59,838 nucleotides of DNA from an uncultured Pseudomonadota bacterium (GTDB lineage: Bacteria > Pseudomonadota > Gammaproteobacteria > Methylococcales > Methylomonadaceae): contig CAIQDI010000003.1 of NCBI GenBank assembly GCA_903870545.1, forward strand, positions 1-59,838. Reading direction: 5' to 3'. The position numbers and the translations under genes are program-made. A model generated the notes under the pieces. That model saw only the letters and a program-made list of their open reading frames with translations, was not told the DNA's origin and made no database searches. Within the stretch, counting starts at the first letter, position 1, and each line of letters starts with the position of its first letter. Shown piece after piece: positions 7,986 to 16,596 of this stretch.

Positions 7986-9881
7986 TTATTTCGACAAATC
8001 ATAAATCACTGCGGAATTTGCTCCGTCTGTATTTGTCGCCTGAGATTCTAAACGCTCTAAATACAAGACACTTGCGTCATCCTGATACCGCTCAACTAAT
8101 TCGGCGAATCGGACTTTAGCATCATCAAATTGTTTAACTCGAAAGGATTTCAGTGCGTCAGAAAAGGCAACACAAAATGCTTGTTGTTCTATTGTGACAC
8201 TCGATTTTTCAGCAATTACTTCGTAAATAGCCACCGATTTTTGTTTGCCTTGCACACGCACATTGTCCAATTCACGACATAAAAAATCATGCTTAATTTG
8301 CTCAAAAGTAAATTCTGAAATTAGAATTTCGCTGCCGTAGTATTTATTTGCGCCTTCCAATCGAGCCGCTAAATTTACCATGTCGCCAATCATGGTGTAA
8401 TCTAAACGGTCAATGGAACCTATATTGCCAACGACGGCGCACCCCGTGTTAATACCAATTCGCATCGTCAATAATGGCAAACCTCGTTCTTTCCATTCAT
8501 CTCGCAATTTTTGTAACGTTTTTTGCATTGCCAATGCACAACAAACAGCGTGTTTCGCGTGTAAATTATCATCCAGTGGCGCACCCCAAAATGCCACAAT
8601 CGCATCACCGATAAATTTATCTAACACCCCTGCATGCTGACTAATATCACTACTCATATATGTTAAATAATTATTCAATAACGCCACTAAATCTTGGGGT
8701 GAGATTTGTTCAGCAATGCGCGTAAAGCCCGCTAAATCTGTAAAAAGTGCCGTAATTTCTCGCACTTCGCCACCCAAAACAACATCGTTATTCAGTAATT
8801 CATTTGCCACAGCAGGCGACACCATTTTTCCAAGTAATGTGCGAATTTTTTCTTTTTCGAGTAGTTGTACGCCCATATTATTAAACGCTGTGCCGAGTTT
8901 GCCGATTTCATCATGGCTGTTAATGTTCACTTGAAAACGGTAATCACCTTGCCCAATAGCTTGTACACCTTGTGCCAAAATCTGCACGGGTTTACTCACA
9001 GTTTTTGCCAACCAAAATGCCGCCAAACACGCACCGACAATACTCATTAGCGCGATAATTAACAGAAGCCACTGCAACTGATGAAAATTTTCTAAAGATT
9101 TTTGCCATGACCGTTCAATAACAGCGACAATTTTTTTGTTTTCACTTTGTTCTAAAATAACCAATCGGCTCAAATACAATTCATTATCCGTGTGCCAAAA
9201 AAAGCCGTCGGCATTCGTTTCGTACAGCGGCAAAATTTGGTTTACAGGCAAATCCAATGTTGAAACGTGTAAGCGCAACGCAGTATTTTGTTCACTTAAC
9301 AAACTTATTTCGACTTGCGTGAGTTGTTTCAGTTGCGCCAATACTTCGTTGTCTATGGTAAAACCTAAACATAACCACGCAATCGGTTCGGGCGCGAGTA
9401 CCGGCACGACAATCAATTGATACAGTTTTTGGTTAATTAACACCAGTTGCGCGGCTTTGCCTTTGGCTTCAGCTTGTTTAATCAATTCTGGTGCAAAAAA
9501 AAGTTGCCCCATTTTTTGCGCTGCAAAACTGTCAATCATTACACCGTAATCCGTCGCTACTAAAAATGAAACGTCGGCTTTTACCCGCGTACTTAAATTC
9601 GTCAATGCTGATGAAATCGTAGCATTGTCGCGCGTTGCCATCACCCGTTTGAAGGCAAAATCGCTGGCGAGTGCGCTGGCTTGTTGCGTTAATTGTGAAC
9701 TACGTTCGTGCAATAAACGTAAAAAAATACGTTCGGTCACTATCAATTCACGACGAATGCTGTCTTCGCTATTTTGGCGAAAAACCTGATTAACAACGCC
9801 AAATACACAGCTTAACGTCAGCAAAAATAAACCGATAATGTAAAACAATAAGCGACTGCGAAAGCGTGTGAAATGACGCAT
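7986..9881 (-). CDS. Membrane-bound class III adenylate cyclase with periplasmic sensor and HAMP
   Basis: About 631 residues from the ATG at 9881, which shares its A with the stop of the upstream porin-like gene (TAATG). A longer frame to 9911 would overlap that gene. Order: one membrane helix (about 10-32), a periplasmic sensor of about 230 residues resembling double CACHE domains, a second helix, HAMP (around SKPVQILAQG), then a class III cyclase domain. Catalytic features are visible: metal aspartates in FTDLAGFT and GDAIVAFWG, adenine-selecting Lys in LDKFIGD and Asp in LDYTMIGD, and transition-state Asn/Arg in VNLAARLEG. This pattern predicts cAMP rather than cGMP. It is the last gene of an operon with an outer-membrane barrel and a cupredoxin. 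Confidence 0.9.
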   Translation of the reverse strand: MRHFTRFRSRLLFYIIGLFLLTLSCVFGVVNQVFRQNSEDSIRRELIVTERIFLRLLHERSSQLTQQASALASDFAFKRVMATRDNATISSALTNLSTRVKADVSFLVATDYGVMIDSFAAQKMGQLFFAPELIKQAEAKGKAAQLVLINQKLYQLIVVPVLAPEPIAWLCLGFTIDNEVLAQLKQLTQVEISLLSEQNTALRLHVSTLDLPVNQILPLYETNADGFFWHTDNELYLSRLVILEQSENKKIVAVIERSWQKSLENFHQLQWLLLIIALMSIVGACLAAFWLAKTVSKPVQILAQGVQAIGQGDYRFQVNINSHDEIGKLGTAFNNMGVQLLEKEKIRTLLGKMVSPAVANELLNNDVVLGGEVREITALFTDLAGFTRIAEQISPQDLVALLNNYLTYMSSDISQHAGVLDKFIGDAIVAFWGAPLDDNLHAKHAVCCALAMQKTLQKLRDEWKERGLPLLTMRIGINTGCAVVGNIGSIDRLDYTMIGDMVNLAARLEGANKYYGSEILISEFTFEQIKHDFLCRELDNVRVQGKQKSVAIYEVIAEKSSVTIEQQAFCVAFSDALKSFRVKQFDDAKVRFAELVERYQDDASVLYLERLESQATNTDGANSAVIYDLSK

Positions 9882-11128
9882 TAAAAAAACACCCGATAAC
9901 CAATTTGCCAAAGCGTTTCATGTTGCGACGGATTTATAGTTTGTAACGTTCGCGCTGTGACATCGCTGGTCGAAGTCGTCACTTCAAAATTAAATTGATG
10001 ATGCGTGAATAGTGTCCAGTTGTAATTCGCTGTCCACGCATGGCTATTTTCTGCATTGGGATTTTGCACAATTTCATCATTTTTATGGGTACCAAAAATA
10101 TCGTAACGCACGCTAATTCGATGTCCTTCGATAATTTTTTTACTCAGTAACAACGAATGCGCCCAAAAATTCACATCAATTGCCGCATGATTTCCGACTA
10201 AACCGCCCATTTGCGTATTACCCAACATACTTTGTTCAATTAACGTCAATTGAAATGGCAATATGACTTTCAAACCTGCGCTAACAAAACGGGTGTGCCA
10301 ACCGTATTGACCATTTTCGACAACCGTTGGATTCGCCCGGTTGTCATAATATAACGTACGAAATTTCACTGCGTCGGGGCGTTCGAGATTAAAGCCAGCG
10401 TAATAACCTGCACGACCATCTACTTCCGCAAACGGCTGCGTAGTTAACGATTGGCGCGTAAAGATACTTTGAATGTGAGCCGGATTCGGCAATTTGAAAC
10501 CATCCAAAATTGTCGCTTCATAATCGTGCATTCGCCAACCGCGAAACGCGAGTAAGGTTCCTGCCGTATCATTATTACCAAAACCTGCACCGAAAAAATC
10601 AACGTGATCACCGTTTTCAAGGTGATAACCAACGGTTGCTTCCCCGCCGAAGGTTTTTAATTCTTCACCTACCCACGAATTGATTGCTGACGACGTTAGT
10701 GTGTACGGACTTGTCCACGCGGTGCTGGTATTTTCGAGTGAAATGGGCGCATAAAATGAACCTAATCGTGCATTCACGCGCCAAGGCGAAGTGCTTACGG
10801 GTTTAAAAAACAAAACCGCTTCGCTAATATCAACCGGATTTTTCGCATTATGTCCGTATTTTGCCGTGATAGAACCTGTCCAACTCCATCCAAGCCGACC
10901 TTGTAAAGTCAACGCCGCTTCATTCACGTGAAACAAATCCCGATTCGCACCCCCTTCAGAAAATTTACTGAAATCGGTATTATTTTGATTATCGCTGTCG
11001 GTGCGAATATAACGAAAATCCGCCAAACCGTGCGCTTGAATGCCGTGAAAATTTTCGGCAAACAGCGGTGGTGTGATTATGCAAAGCAACACGATGAAAA
11101 ATATGCCTGAAGAAGTTTTATTATTCAT
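9881..11128 (-). CDS. Putative outer-membrane beta-barrel (porin-like) protein
   Basis: A 415-residue exported protein with a signal peptide ending PPLFA-E (about residue 25). It is rich in alternating hydrophobic/aromatic strands of outer-membrane barrels (LTLQGRLGWSWTGSITAKYG, FNLERPDAVKFRTLYYDN) and ends with the aromatic C-terminal strand WQIGYRVFF, the Phe-terminated signature recognised by the BAM complex. I cannot assign a transport substrate. It lies between a cupredoxin gene (10 bases upstream) and the cyclase gene (TAATG overlap), so it is very likely made and used with them. Confidence 0.75.
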   Translation of the reverse strand: MNNKTSSGIFFIVLLCIITPPLFAENFHGIQAHGLADFRYIRTDSDNQNNTDFSKFSEGGANRDLFHVNEAALTLQGRLGWSWTGSITAKYGHNAKNPVDISEAVLFFKPVSTSPWRVNARLGSFYAPISLENTSTAWTSPYTLTSSAINSWVGEELKTFGGEATVGYHLENGDHVDFFGAGFGNNDTAGTLLAFRGWRMHDYEATILDGFKLPNPAHIQSIFTRQSLTTQPFAEVDGRAGYYAGFNLERPDAVKFRTLYYDNRANPTVVENGQYGWHTRFVSAGLKVILPFQLTLIEQSMLGNTQMGGLVGNHAAIDVNFWAHSLLLSKKIIEGHRISVRYDIFGTHKNDEIVQNPNAENSHAWTANYNWTLFTHHQFNFEVTTSTSDVTARTLQTINPSQHETLWQIGYRVFF

Positions 11129-11138
11129 TTTATTTTTT

Positions 11139-11798
11139 TTATTGATAAAGTGAATTTTGGTTGTCGTCCGTTGGTGGCTTGCCAGTGCGCGAGGTAGTCT
11201 TCAATGTAATTTTATGTTCAATAGGCACAGGCTTTTCAGTCGTTAATTTGATTTGTTGAACCAGCACATTATTAGGTGTATCCAAGTTCGGATGCCACAA
11301 CGTCAACGTGTAATCATCGGCAGGCAAATTTAACGACCATTCGCCTTTTTCATTGGTTTGGGCAAAATAAGGCGCGTCGGTGACATACACATAACCGACC
11401 ATCCAATCATGAATGTTACAACCTAAAACCACAATTCCCGCTTTATCAAACGTAATGGGTTTCGGTGAAATATCTTTATAAAGTTGAATTTCAAACGAAT
11501 TCGCGGGCGAAAAAGAATAAATATGATGCTGAATGTTGTCGCTATTTGGAAAAACAACGGACTCACCAACCTGTACCGCCAAAATGTGAGACACAAATTC
11601 CCGATTTTTTTGATCCATTTTTCGTGGCGAAGTTGTCTGCGACGATTTAGTTTTTATCGACCCCACTGCCGTAATCACGGCTTCAAAAATAGGATCTCCG
11701 TCATAATTCGTGACTGTGCCATTTAAGGTCAGTGCAAATGTGCTGACACTAAAAGTAAGTGCGCCCAAAGAAAGTAAATAACGAATATTTTTTAGCAT
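11139..11798 (-). CDS. Periplasmic cupredoxin with carboxypeptidase-regulatory-like domain
   Basis: About 219 residues from the ATG at 11798. A longer frame to 11858 lacks a signal peptide at its start, while the chosen start gives MLKNIRYLLSLGALTFSVSTFA. Residues about 25-60 form a carboxypeptidase-regulatory-like beta sandwich (LNGTVTNYDGDPIFEAVITA). The rest is a cupredoxin: VVFPNSDNIQHHIYSF supplies the first His, and VVLGCNIHDWMVGYV gives Cys-x2-His-x2-Met, the type-1 copper spacing seen in amicyanin and pseudoazurin. Similar proteins are annotated as methylamine-utilisation-like, but no mau genes are nearby. It is the first gene of a three-gene operon. Confidence 0.82.
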   Translation of the reverse strand: MLKNIRYLLSLGALTFSVSTFALTLNGTVTNYDGDPIFEAVITAVGSIKTKSSQTTSPRKMDQKNREFVSHILAVQVGESVVFPNSDNIQHHIYSFSPANSFEIQLYKDISPKPITFDKAGIVVLGCNIHDWMVGYVYVTDAPYFAQTNEKGEWSLNLPADDYTLTLWHPNLDTPNNVLVQQIKLTTEKPVPIEHKITLKTTSRTGKPPTDDNQNSLYQ

Positions 11799-12001
11799 GA
11801 TAATCAACTCTAAACAGTGGATTTGAATTTTTATATCTGTTATGTCGAAGCATGTCAATTTAAAAAATGCGTGACTCTTATGACATTTACGCTCTGGATT
11901 AAAAGTCGATTCAATCCTATCAACTGTAAACGTTTTTTACCGCCTGCCTCGAATAAAATATATAATCACGCCCTAATCTTCAAACAAACGAGGGGCAATT
12001 T

Positions 12002-12562
12002 ATGGTGACTTTAGAAACGCCAATCTGTGATTTTGGCAAACCCGCAGTGGATTTTCAATTATTGGGTGTTGACGGTAAAACCAGGACACTGAAAGATTGC
12101 ATGGGTGAAAAAGGATTGTTGGTGATGTTTATTTGCAATCATTGTCCGTACGTCAAAGCCGTGAAAAATCGTATTGTGCGCGATACCAATGAACTCAAAG
12201 CCTTTGGGATTAACAGTGTCGCCATTATGCCGAACGATTTTGTGGCGTATCCAGACGATTCGTTTGAAAATATGAAACTGTGGTCAGATGAATTGAATTT
12301 CAGTTTTCCGTATTTGCTCGACGAAACGCAAGAAGTAGCAAAAAATTACGGCGCGATTTGCACGCCTGACTTTTTTGGTTACAACGCGGATTTTGAATTG
12401 CAATATCGCGGACGTTTGGATTCGAGTCGTCGTGAAATTACACCCGATAATACGCCGCGTGATTTGTTTGAAGCAATGAAACTCGTGGCTGAAACGGGTC
12501 ACGGCCCGAAAGAGCAATTAAGCAGCATTGGCTGTTCAATCAAATGGAAAGAAGGAGAATAA
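12002..12562 (+). CDS. Thioredoxin-like (AhpC/TSA-type) family protein
   Basis: A 186-residue thioredoxin-fold protein of the single-domain peroxiredoxin-like family. It has FGKPAVDFQLLGVDGKTRTL at the N-terminus and a CNHCPYVKAV active-site motif (Cys45 and Cys48) after the strand LLVMFI. No signal peptide is present, so it should be cytosolic. Family members are often annotated as thiol-disulfide oxidoreductases; the exact substrate is unknown. It lies three bases before pgk, with an SD (GGAG) for pgk inside its 3' end. A TATAAT-like hexamer at 11961-11966 is a possible promoter element. Confidence 0.85.
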   Translation: MVTLETPICDFGKPAVDFQLLGVDGKTRTLKDCMGEKGLLVMFICNHCPYVKAVKNRIVRDTNELKAFGINSVAIMPNDFVAYPDDSFENMKLWSDELNFSFPYLLDETQEVAKNYGAICTPDFFGYNADFELQYRGRLDSSRREITPDNTPRDLFEAMKLVAETGHGPKEQLSSIGCSIKWKEGE

Positions 12563-12565
12563 GAA

Positions 12566-13732
12566 ATGACGATTTTACGCATGGTCGATTTAGAGTTAGC
12601 AGGCAAACGGGTATTGATTCGCGAAGATTTAAATGTGCCGGTCAAAAATGGCAAAGTCACCAGCGATGCGCGAATTCAAGCGAGTTTGCCGACGATTGAA
12701 TTTGCCTTAAACGCAGGCGCAGCGGTGATGTTGATGTCACACATTGGTCGTCCGACTGAAGGCGAATACAATCCCGAATACTCGTTGCAGCCGGTCGCGG
12801 AACATTTAGCGACATTGTTAAATAAGCCTGTTCGTTTAGAAAAAGACTGGCTCGAAGGCATTGAAATTCACGCAGGCGAAATCGTATTGTGTGAAAACGT
12901 GCGTTTCAACGTCGGCGAAGGCAAAAATAACGACGAGTTGGGCAAAAAAATGGCGGCATTGTGCGACATTTTTGTGATGGATGCGTTCGGAACCGCCCAT
13001 CGCGCTCAAGCATCGACGCACGCCATCGCAAAATTTGCCCCGATTGCCTGTGCTGGACCATTATTGGCAAGCGAATTAGAAGCGTTAGGTCGCGCACTCG
13101 AAACGCCTGAAAAACCTGTGATTGCAATTGTGGGCGGATCAAAAGTTTCGACCAAGTTAACCGTGTTAAAATCACTTTCTGAAAAAGTCGATCAACTCAT
13201 TGTTGGCGGCGGGATTGCGAATACCTTTATTGCCGCAGCAGGTTTTTCAGTCGGCAAATCATTGTACGAAGCCGATTTAATTGATGAAGCGAAACAACTT
13301 ATCGCCGATGCCAAAGCCGCTGGAACTGAAATTCCAATTCCGACCGATGTGGTTTGCGCGAAAGAATTTTCTGAAACTGCTGAAGCTACGATTAAACACA
13401 TCGCAGATATTGAAGCCGACGATTTAATTTTAGACATCGGGCCCGAAACGGCAGCGCATTACGCCCACTTATTAAAATCTGCCAAAACCATCGTTTGGAA
13501 TGGTCCCGTCGGTGTGTTTGAAATTGAGCAATTCGCGCACGGCACACAAACGCTTGCTTACGCGATTGCAGGCAGCGACGCATTTTCGATTGCAGGCGGT
13601 GGCGACACGTTGGCAGCGATTGATAAATATGGCATTAACGATCAAATTTCTTATATGTCCACCGGCGGGGGCGCGTTTTTAGAATTCTTAGAAGGCAAAG
13701 AATTACCCGCTGTGGCAATTTTACAAAAATAA
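12566..13732 (+). CDS. pgk: Phosphoglycerate kinase
   Basis: A 388-residue enzyme that interconverts 1,3-bisphosphoglycerate and 3-phosphoglycerate with ADP/ATP in glycolysis, gluconeogenesis and carbon fixation cycles. The substrate-binding N-domain shows [16 protein letters not shown] and SHIGRPTEG. The middle holds [16 protein letters not shown] and the hinge [13 protein letters not shown]. The C-domain carries nucleotide-binding WNGPVGVFE and IAGGGDT. The length is standard. It is placed in a plus-strand run with a thioredoxin-like gene before it and rpoZ 30 bases after it. Confidence 0.97.
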   Translation: MTILRMVDLELAGKRVLIREDLNVPVKNGKVTSDARIQASLPTIEFALNAGAAVMLMSHIGRPTEGEYNPEYSLQPVAEHLATLLNKPVRLEKDWLEGIEIHAGEIVLCENVRFNVGEGKNNDELGKKMAALCDIFVMDAFGTAHRAQASTHAIAKFAPIACAGPLLASELEALGRALETPEKPVIAIVGGSKVSTKLTVLKSLSEKVDQLIVGGGIANTFIAAAGFSVGKSLYEADLIDEAKQLIADAKAAGTEIPIPTDVVCAKEFSETAEATIKHIADIEADDLILDIGPETAAHYAHLLKSAKTIVWNGPVGVFEIEQFAHGTQTLAYAIAGSDAFSIAGGGDTLAAIDKYGINDQISYMSTGGGAFLEFLEGKELPAVAILQK

Positions 13733-13762
13733 CTTTTTAACCCGTAAATTTTGGAGATATAA

Positions 13763-14014
13763 ATGGCACGAGTAACGATTGAAGATTGTTTGCACAACCT
13801 TGAAAACCGTTTCAAATTAGTTTTATTAGCCAGCACCCGCGCACGTCAATTAAGTCACGGTGCCACCGAATTTGTGCCTCGCAACCGCGACAAAGATACC
13901 GTCGTTGCGTTGCGCGAAATTGCCGCTGGTCATGTGACGGAAGCCAATGTTGCCGCATTGCATCGCGTGGGCGAAGTTCACGATCATCAACCTCCTGAAA
14001 ACCCTTTGTTTTAA
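13763..14014 (+). CDS. rpoZ: RNA polymerase omega subunit
   Basis: An 83-residue protein beginning [20 protein letters not shown] with LASTRARQL, the highly conserved N-terminal core of omega, which clamps the beta-prime subunit and helps form the ppGpp site. Its position directly before spoT is the classic gammaproteobacterial arrangement (rpoZ-spoT). A GGAG ribosome site precedes the ATG. The family usually has 80-91 residues, so it is complete. Confidence 0.96.
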   Translation: MARVTIEDCLHNLENRFKLVLLASTRARQLSHGATEFVPRNRDKDTVVALREIAAGHVTEANVAALHRVGEVHDHQPPENPLF

Positions 14015-14034
14015 GTTTGAGTTCTACCAGCCTT

Positions 14035-16233
14035 ATGCCCACATTAACTGTGTCAAAAACGGTTCATTTATTGCCACCACTCAATCAACATCTTCAAAAT
14101 GTCGAAGCCGAACATGTTGAACGTTTATGCAACATATTGACGGGTTATTTAAATGCGGAACAAATTGCTCAATGTGTACGCGCTTACGAATTTGGTGCCG
14201 CTGCACACGTTGGACAATTTCGCAAAAGCGGTGAACCGTATATTTGCCACCCATTAGCGGTAGCGATTAGTTTGGCAGAAATACGAATGGACGCAGATGG
14301 AATTACCGCTGCCATTTTGCATGATGTGATTGAAGATACCGGCGTGAGCAAACAAGAACTCACGGAAAAATTCAACGCGGAAGTCGCAGAATTAGTCGAT
14401 GGAGTGACCAAATTATCAAAAATTGAAAATCAATCGCACGCCGAAGCGCAAGCGGAAAATGTGCGGAAAATGTTTTTGGCAATGGCAAAAGATTTGCGCG
14501 TCATCATTGTTAAACTCGCCGATCGTTTACATAATATGAAAACATTAGACGTGATGGCTCCGCCTAAAAAACGACGGATTGCTCGCGAAACGCTCGATAT
14601 TTATGCGCCGATTGCAAACCGTTTGGGCATGAGCAACATTCGTCATAAACTAGAAGCGTTAAGTTTTGAAGCGATGTATCCGTTTCGCTGTGCTGTTTTA
14701 AATAGTGCCATTAAAAAAGCGCGAGGCAATCGCCGCAAAATGATTGATACCATCGAAAGCACGATTCGGGCGCGATTAAAAGAAGCGGCATTTCCGTGTG
14801 ATGTGGCAGGACGTGAAAAAAATATCTACAGCATTTATAAAAAGATGGTAAAGAAAAAAATTCCACTCGCTGACGTGTTCGATGTGTATGCCTTTCGGAT
14901 TTATTGCGACGATGTCGATGCCTGTTATCGCGTGCTGGGTATGATGCACAATTTATACAAACCGATTCCAGGCAGGTTTAAAGATTACATCGCAATGCCT
15001 AAGGAAAATGGCTATCAATCGTTACATTCCATTTTAATGGGGCCGTATGGCGTGCCGATTGAGATTCAAATTCGCACCTACGAAATGCACCGCATGTCTG
15101 AATCAGGCATTGCCGCGCATTGGTTGTACAAATCTGAACCAGATAAAAACCGCAATTTCCAAGCATTAGCGAATGAATGGTTGAAAGACTTGTTGGAAAT
15201 TCAAAAAAGTGCCGGTGATTCACTTGAATTTATCGACAATTTGAAAGTGGATTTGTTTCCACAAGAAGTGTTTGTTTTTACACCGAATGGCGCGATTATC
15301 CAATTGCCACGCGGTTCAACGATTGTTGATTTTGCCTACGCGGTGCATACTGATTTGGGCAATGCGTGCGTGGCGGCGCGAATTGATAAACAGCTGATTC
15401 CGTTGCAAACCGAATTGGAAAGTGGCGCGACGGTTGAAATTATTACGGCGGAACACGCGCGTCCTAATCCGTTGTGGCTGAATTATGTGATTACCGCCCG
15501 AGCGCGAACCGCGATTCGTAATCGTTTGAAACATATTGAAGGACAAGAAGCTCTGAGTTTAGGGCGACGTTTGTTAGAAAATGAGTTGCTGGCAATGAAT
15601 GTGCAATTGGCACAAATCAGCGATGAAAAAATTGTCACGCTGTTAAAAGTGATGGGTATTAAGTCGCTGGACAAATTGCTGGAAGACATTGGATTAGGAA
15701 ACAAAATGCCGTTTTTGGTGGCAAAACAACTAACTCAGGACGACGTGCAGACGCACGTTAAACTTGACGATGGCACCGAAAACAAAAATCGTCCGTTAAT
15801 GATTAAAGGCACGGAAGGCATGGTCGTCACGATGGCGAAATGTTGTCGTCCGATTCCAGGTGATTCGATTATTGGTTTTTTCAATCCGGGCAAAGGAATT
15901 GTGGTGCATCAACACGATTGCCGCAATCACGCGATGATTAAGAAAAAACAGAATAATTGGCTGGATGTTGAATGGGGCGAAGATGCGAAAGGGGATTTTG
16001 TGACAGAAATTCGCATGGAAATTTTAAATCAACGTGGCGCACTCGCAACGATTGCATCGACTATTTCAGCATCAGATTCCAATATCGAAAACGTGACGGT
16101 TGTTGATCAAGATGCTCAAACGTGTACCGATTCGATTCTTCTCACAGCGCGGAATCGCGTACATTTAGCGCAAATTATACGACGACTAAAAGAGTTATCG
16201 ATTGTGTTGAAAATTACGCGAGTGAAAAGGTAA
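14035..16233 (+). CDS. spoT: Bifunctional (p)ppGpp synthetase/hydrolase SpoT
   Basis: About 732 residues from the ATG at 14035; a TTG at 14017 would add six residues and has no better ribosome site. In order: HD hydrolase domain (ICHPLAVA, LHDVIEDT), synthetase domain (DRLHNMKT, GREKNIYSIYKKM, DVFDVYAFRIY, PKENGYQSLHS), TGS (VFVFTPNGAIIQLP), helical/zinc-finger-like CCRPIPGDSIIGF and C-terminal ACT (GALATIASTIS). An intact HD motif and an intact synthetase motif argue for both activities. It controls the stringent alarmone level. It is downstream of rpoZ by 20 bases and followed by a very strong terminator. Confidence 0.95.
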   Translation: MPTLTVSKTVHLLPPLNQHLQNVEAEHVERLCNILTGYLNAEQIAQCVRAYEFGAAAHVGQFRKSGEPYICHPLAVAISLAEIRMDADGITAAILHDVIEDTGVSKQELTEKFNAEVAELVDGVTKLSKIENQSHAEAQAENVRKMFLAMAKDLRVIIVKLADRLHNMKTLDVMAPPKKRRIARETLDIYAPIANRLGMSNIRHKLEALSFEAMYPFRCAVLNSAIKKARGNRRKMIDTIESTIRARLKEAAFPCDVAGREKNIYSIYKKMVKKKIPLADVFDVYAFRIYCDDVDACYRVLGMMHNLYKPIPGRFKDYIAMPKENGYQSLHSILMGPYGVPIEIQIRTYEMHRMSESGIAAHWLYKSEPDKNRNFQALANEWLKDLLEIQKSAGDSLEFIDNLKVDLFPQEVFVFTPNGAIIQLPRGSTIVDFAYAVHTDLGNACVAARIDKQLIPLQTELESGATVEIITAEHARPNPLWLNYVITARARTAIRNRLKHIEGQEALSLGRRLLENELLAMNVQLAQISDEKIVTLLKVMGIKSLDKLLEDIGLGNKMPFLVAKQLTQDDVQTHVKLDDGTENKNRPLMIKGTEGMVVTMAKCCRPIPGDSIIGFFNPGKGIVVHQHDCRNHAMIKKKQNNWLDVEWGEDAKGDFVTEIRMEILNQRGALATIASTISASDSNIENVTVVDQDAQTCTDSILLTARNRVHLAQIIRRLKELSIVLKITRVKR

Positions 16234-16264
16234 TTTTTTAGGAAATCGCTTTTATTGCAAAAAT

Positions 16265-16310
16265 AGAAACGGCTCAATGGATAATCCATTGAGCCGTTTC
16301 TGTTTTTTTT
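16265..16310. terminator. Strong bidirectional intrinsic terminator
   Basis: A perfect 17-bp stem (16265-16281 with 16285-16301) closes a TAA loop and is followed by eight T on the plus strand, ending spoT. Read on the minus strand the same hairpin is followed by TATTTTT, so it can also stop tRNA-Leu transcription. Confidence 0.93.
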
Positions 16311-16363
16311 TGATTTTAATTTTGGAAAATGAAAAATGATTCAATGTTTGATGAATTACATTT

Positions 16364-16449
16364 TGGTACCGAGAAAAGGACTTGAACCTTCACGGGCTTA
16401 CGCCCACTAGCACCTGAAGCTAGCGTGTCTACCGTTCCACCACCTCGGC
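16364..16449 (-). tRNA. tRNA-Leu (anticodon CAG)
   Basis: The 86-base minus-strand sequence folds as a class II tRNA with a long variable arm. The acceptor is GCCGAGG with TCTCGGT (G-U closing pairs), the anticodon arm is CTAGC-TTCAGGT-GCTAG giving anticodon CAG, the T arm contains GTTCAAG, and CCA is encoded. It lies antisense between spoT and rnr, with its own promoter upstream. Confidence 0.95.
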
Positions 16450-16461
16450 GAATCGAGTTGA

Positions 16462-16490
16462 ATAATACGCAGCGCGGGTAAACTTGTCAA
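16462..16490 (-). promoter_or_regulatory. Sigma-70 promoter of tRNA-Leu
   Basis: On the minus strand TTGACA (16490-16485) is a perfect -35, followed by a 17-base spacer and TATTAT (16467-16462) as the -10. It ends 12 bases upstream of the mature tRNA 5' end, as expected for a tRNA with a short leader. A GCGC-rich stretch lies within the spacer, just upstream of the -10 rather than after it. Confidence 0.85.
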
Positions 16491-16596
16491 TTCAAAGAAA
16501 GTAATTTCGACGTTCTAACCTTTTACCTCGCGCCTTAAACCTGTATGATAATGAGCAAATTATCATTGATTTCCTCCTAAAAGAAGCCGCCTACAA

